Positions 21,733-26,152 of a stretch of 26,152 bases of DNA are shown here, piece by piece (positions within the stretch are counted from its first letter, which is position 1; each line of letters opens with the position of its first letter). This stretch comes from Fomitopsis serialis (Eukaryota; Basidiomycota; Agaricomycetes; Polyporales; Fomitopsidaceae). Made by a program: the position numbers and the translations under genes. Under the pieces are notes generated by a model that ran no database searches, had not been told where the DNA came from, and saw only the letters and a program-made list of their open reading frames with translations. Location of the stretch: assembly GCF_022376445.1 (NCBI RefSeq), contig NW_025955465.1:1-26152 (forward strand), read 5' to 3'.

Positions 21733-21757
21733 CCAATTATCTCCCGTTCCCTTATAA
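21733..21757 (+). promoter_or_regulatory. CCAAT and TATA boxes of the secreted-peptide gene
   Basis: CCAAT at 21733-21737 and TATAA at 21753-21757 stand 99 and 79 bases before the ATG at 21832. A C/T-rich stretch near 21797-21806 may mark the transcription start. This is the clearest core promoter in the window. Confidence 0.6.
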
Positions 21758-21831
21758 CGCCAGCCCGCCTCCGATAATGGCCCACTTCACAGCCACCCTC
21801 CTCCCCGGGACTCGAGACCAGCCTTTTCAAC

Positions 21832-22112
21832 ATGCGCGTAACCTGGTTGTCTCTGTTCTCCCTCGCGACTCTGCTTGCCGGCTTCGCGTCTGCAGCACCT
21901 GTTCGTCTCCGTTTCGCTTACCCCTTCGTCGCGATCCACTCAATGTCCATTTTTTGCAGATCGTGGTTTCACCTCAGGTGGAAGGTATCGAGGCGCGCGA
22001 AGCTCTCGATGCGGTGAGTCCATCACTCCGGTCGCTTGTGTATCCCTGTGGGTGACAATGTATCTGCGTCGTGTAGCGTCAGGGCGAGTGGGGTGGATCG
22101 AGCAGCTGGTAG
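21832..22112 (+). CDS. Candidate 52-aa secreted peptide precursor
   Basis: Not a family I recognise. The exons 21832-21900, 21960-22013 and 22077-22112 (all phase 0) encode 52 residues. The first 21 form a classic signal peptide: Arg2, a hydrophobic core WLSLFSLATLLAGF, and an AXA-type cleavage site (ASA or SAA, just before AP). The short propeptide-like remainder contains two Ala-Arg sites (EAR, DAR), and the chain ends QGEWGGSSSW. Intron borders GTTCGT...TTTGCAG and GTGAGT...GTGTAG are good. Retaining intron 2 would give another short tail, so the C-terminus is less sure than the signal peptide. The upstream CCAAT/TATA pair supports an expressed gene. It could be a small secreted protein, peptide signal or effector-like protein; single copy, no cysteines in the mature part. 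Confidence 0.5.
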
Positions 22113-23062
22113 ACACCCATGAGTGGTCTATTGTGTTTTGCAAGCCAGGTGCGTCTCGTCTTCCACTCATCTACGCCTACGGCGATGCTCAACGCCTTGC
22201 CCGCAGCCCACTCGATCTGCTCCTGCGCCTGGTCGTACCTCACCTTCCTTGTTCTTGTCTCTCGTCTGCTTTGCCGGTCTGTTGGCGGCGCACTGGGATG
22301 GACACGATGCCTTCACTTGCGACGCGTCCGCTCATTCGTTGTTGTTGATCCTGAGTTATTCCGCTTGAAATTCTGCATTGTACCCCTAGTTGTACTTACT
22401 CTACTGTGCAACATCTACTCAGCCCGTTGTAGCCTTTCCAGCCTCTTCTGCAGCGTGGAGTGACCAGTCGAGATCAAGAATCCGCCGACTCAGCGTCGAA
22501 AATAATGGTTCTCAGGCACCTGTCGGCGGCCGAGGGCCTTCCGATAAGTATATGATCGGTACCAGATTGCTGGTGACCTGTGGACTTATCTGGATCTGCT
22601 GTCAGACCCAGCTGCATCGCGGAGATTTAACCGCGAGAACTTGCCTTCCAAACACAGTTATTCGGTTCAACTCGTTGCCGGCATCCCAGTCCCCTGCCAA
22701 ACTCGTTTCACACAGTGCGGCGCTGAAGTAAGCCTCAAGGCTTCGATGACAGCTCGAATGCGCACCACTCGCATTCTCACGTAAGATAATAGAGAACAGG
22801 AATTGTTGCCTATCCTATCTTGATCCTATCGCCGCGTCTTTGTGGCATGCAGCGCGATAAGCATGCAAGAGGCTTGGAGGTCTGTTGTGTCACACGATCC
22901 GATCGGTCGCGGACACATCGAATGACATGACCGTTGGGCGCTCGCTCAAGGTTTAGGGCAGGTTTCTTCGCGTCACGCGTCTAATTTGCACTCTTTCGAC
23001 GCGACGCGTCTCGACCACCCCCACCACTATACCTATCCTCACGACCACCCTACACGACCACC
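22113..23062. other. Intergenic region upstream of MCM3
   Basis: About 950 bp between the secreted-peptide stop and the MCM3 start. The first part is pyrimidine-rich with open frames in several phases but no supported gene, and may be 3' UTR. The right end carries the MCM3 promoter with two ACGCGT boxes. Confidence 0.5.
22975..23009 (+). promoter_or_regulatory. Two MCB (ACGCGT) boxes upstream of MCM3
   Basis: ACGCGT occurs at 22975-22980 and 23004-23009, 88 and 59 bases before the MCM3 ATG, with a further CGACGCG just before the second. In yeasts, ACGCGT is the binding site of MBF (Mbp1-Swi6), which drives G1/S genes including MCM genes. The match of site to gene makes a functional role likely; it is still inference here. 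Confidence 0.65.
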
Positions 23063-25803
<2,741 letters not shown>

Positions 25804-26152
25804 TCTGGCTTTGTTGGTACTCTGCTGTGCTCTGTTTTGCTTACTGTGGTGTCATTTCATCTGTATCAATGTTGTATTAGATACTTAGAATGACCGAATG
25901 TCTCACTGGACGTCTCCACTAGCCAAGAGTTCGACGCCTAGAGCTGTGCACGTTCAGTCTCGCGGTTGACGTTGATCATGCACATGCGTATGGTGTCGAT
26001 GGGTTCGATGGTCTATTGTGTTCGGATTCCCTCCGCCAACGAACAATCGACAAGAATACTATGGTTGTGCCATAACCACCTATCTCGGAGACGGTCCGTA
26101 TGTCCCGCTTTGGTGTGACACTGTTACTTCAGACGGCCCCCTACCAGTAGTA
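25804..26152. other. 3' flank of MCM3, no gene seen
   Basis: 349 bp after the MCM3 stop to the window edge. It is AT-richer than the coding sequence and has no ORF or RNA gene I can support. It likely includes the MCM3 3' UTR. Confidence 0.5.

Larger units (their letters stand above)
20325..21831. other. Intergenic region with G-rich segment
   Basis: About 1.5 kb. A long open frame on the minus strand (20929-21690) is the complement of the G-rich segment and is Pro/Ala/Arg/Ser-rich, as expected from composition alone; I do not call it a gene. The right end holds the CCAAT/TATA promoter of the small secreted-peptide gene. Confidence 0.5.

Noticed and set aside
22119..22463. 114-codon Cys/Leu-rich frame downstream of the secreted peptide
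   Set aside because: Could be reached only by weak splice choices; composition is that of pyrimidine-rich non-coding sequence.

Overview
The window reads as nuclear DNA of a filamentous basidiomycete, probably an Agaricomycete close to the polypores. Genes are cut by many short introns (about 50-65 nt) with fungal splice sites. Membrane proteins of the DUF6534 type, an expansion typical of mushroom-forming fungi, are present, and every recognisable core gene (PRP17, UGO1, MCM3, D-serine dehydratase) has a fungal relative. The organism call is inference from gene content and intron style. All exon joins were worked out by eye from splice sites, reading frame and comparison between paralogues.

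Left part (1-13.7 kb), accessory in character: the 5' portion of a DSD1-like D-serine dehydratase runs off the left edge. It is divergent to a hormone-sensitive-lipase (HSL) type alpha/beta hydrolase. The hydrolase is followed, on the opposite strand, by genes for seven-helix DUF6534 proteins. The arrangement hydrolase(+)/DUF6534(-) occurs twice: hydrolase A (1298-2580) with a DUF6534 3' fragment (2787-3303) and a nearly complete DUF6534 gene (4133-5628), then hydrolase B (7638-8971) with a complete DUF6534 gene (10526-12140). The two hydrolases have the same five-exon structure and share a promoter block. The two main DUF6534 genes have matching exon lengths over eleven exons. The spacers (3.3-4.1, 5.6-7.6, 9.0-10.5 and 12.1-13.7 kb) hold no gene I can defend.

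Right part (13.7-26 kb), core genes: UGO1-like mitochondrial fusion/carrier protein (+); a convergent 611-aa transcription factor (-) in which three Myb repeats are joined by splicing to C2H2 zinc fingers; PRP17/CDC40 splicing factor (+), divergent from the Myb gene across 202 bp; a spacer with a G-quadruplex-prone stretch; a candidate 52-aa secreted peptide gene with CCAAT and TATA boxes; and MCM3 (+), preceded by two ACGCGT (MCB) boxes.

Points of interest: five introns with GC rather than GT donors, two of them at the same position in the paralogous hydrolases where splicing creates the HGGG oxyanion-hole motif; the Myb-C2H2 architecture; a 13-nt microexon; a terminal PRP17 exon of one codon plus stop; and four closely spaced frame breaks in MCM3, most simply explained as homopolymer errors in the assembly.
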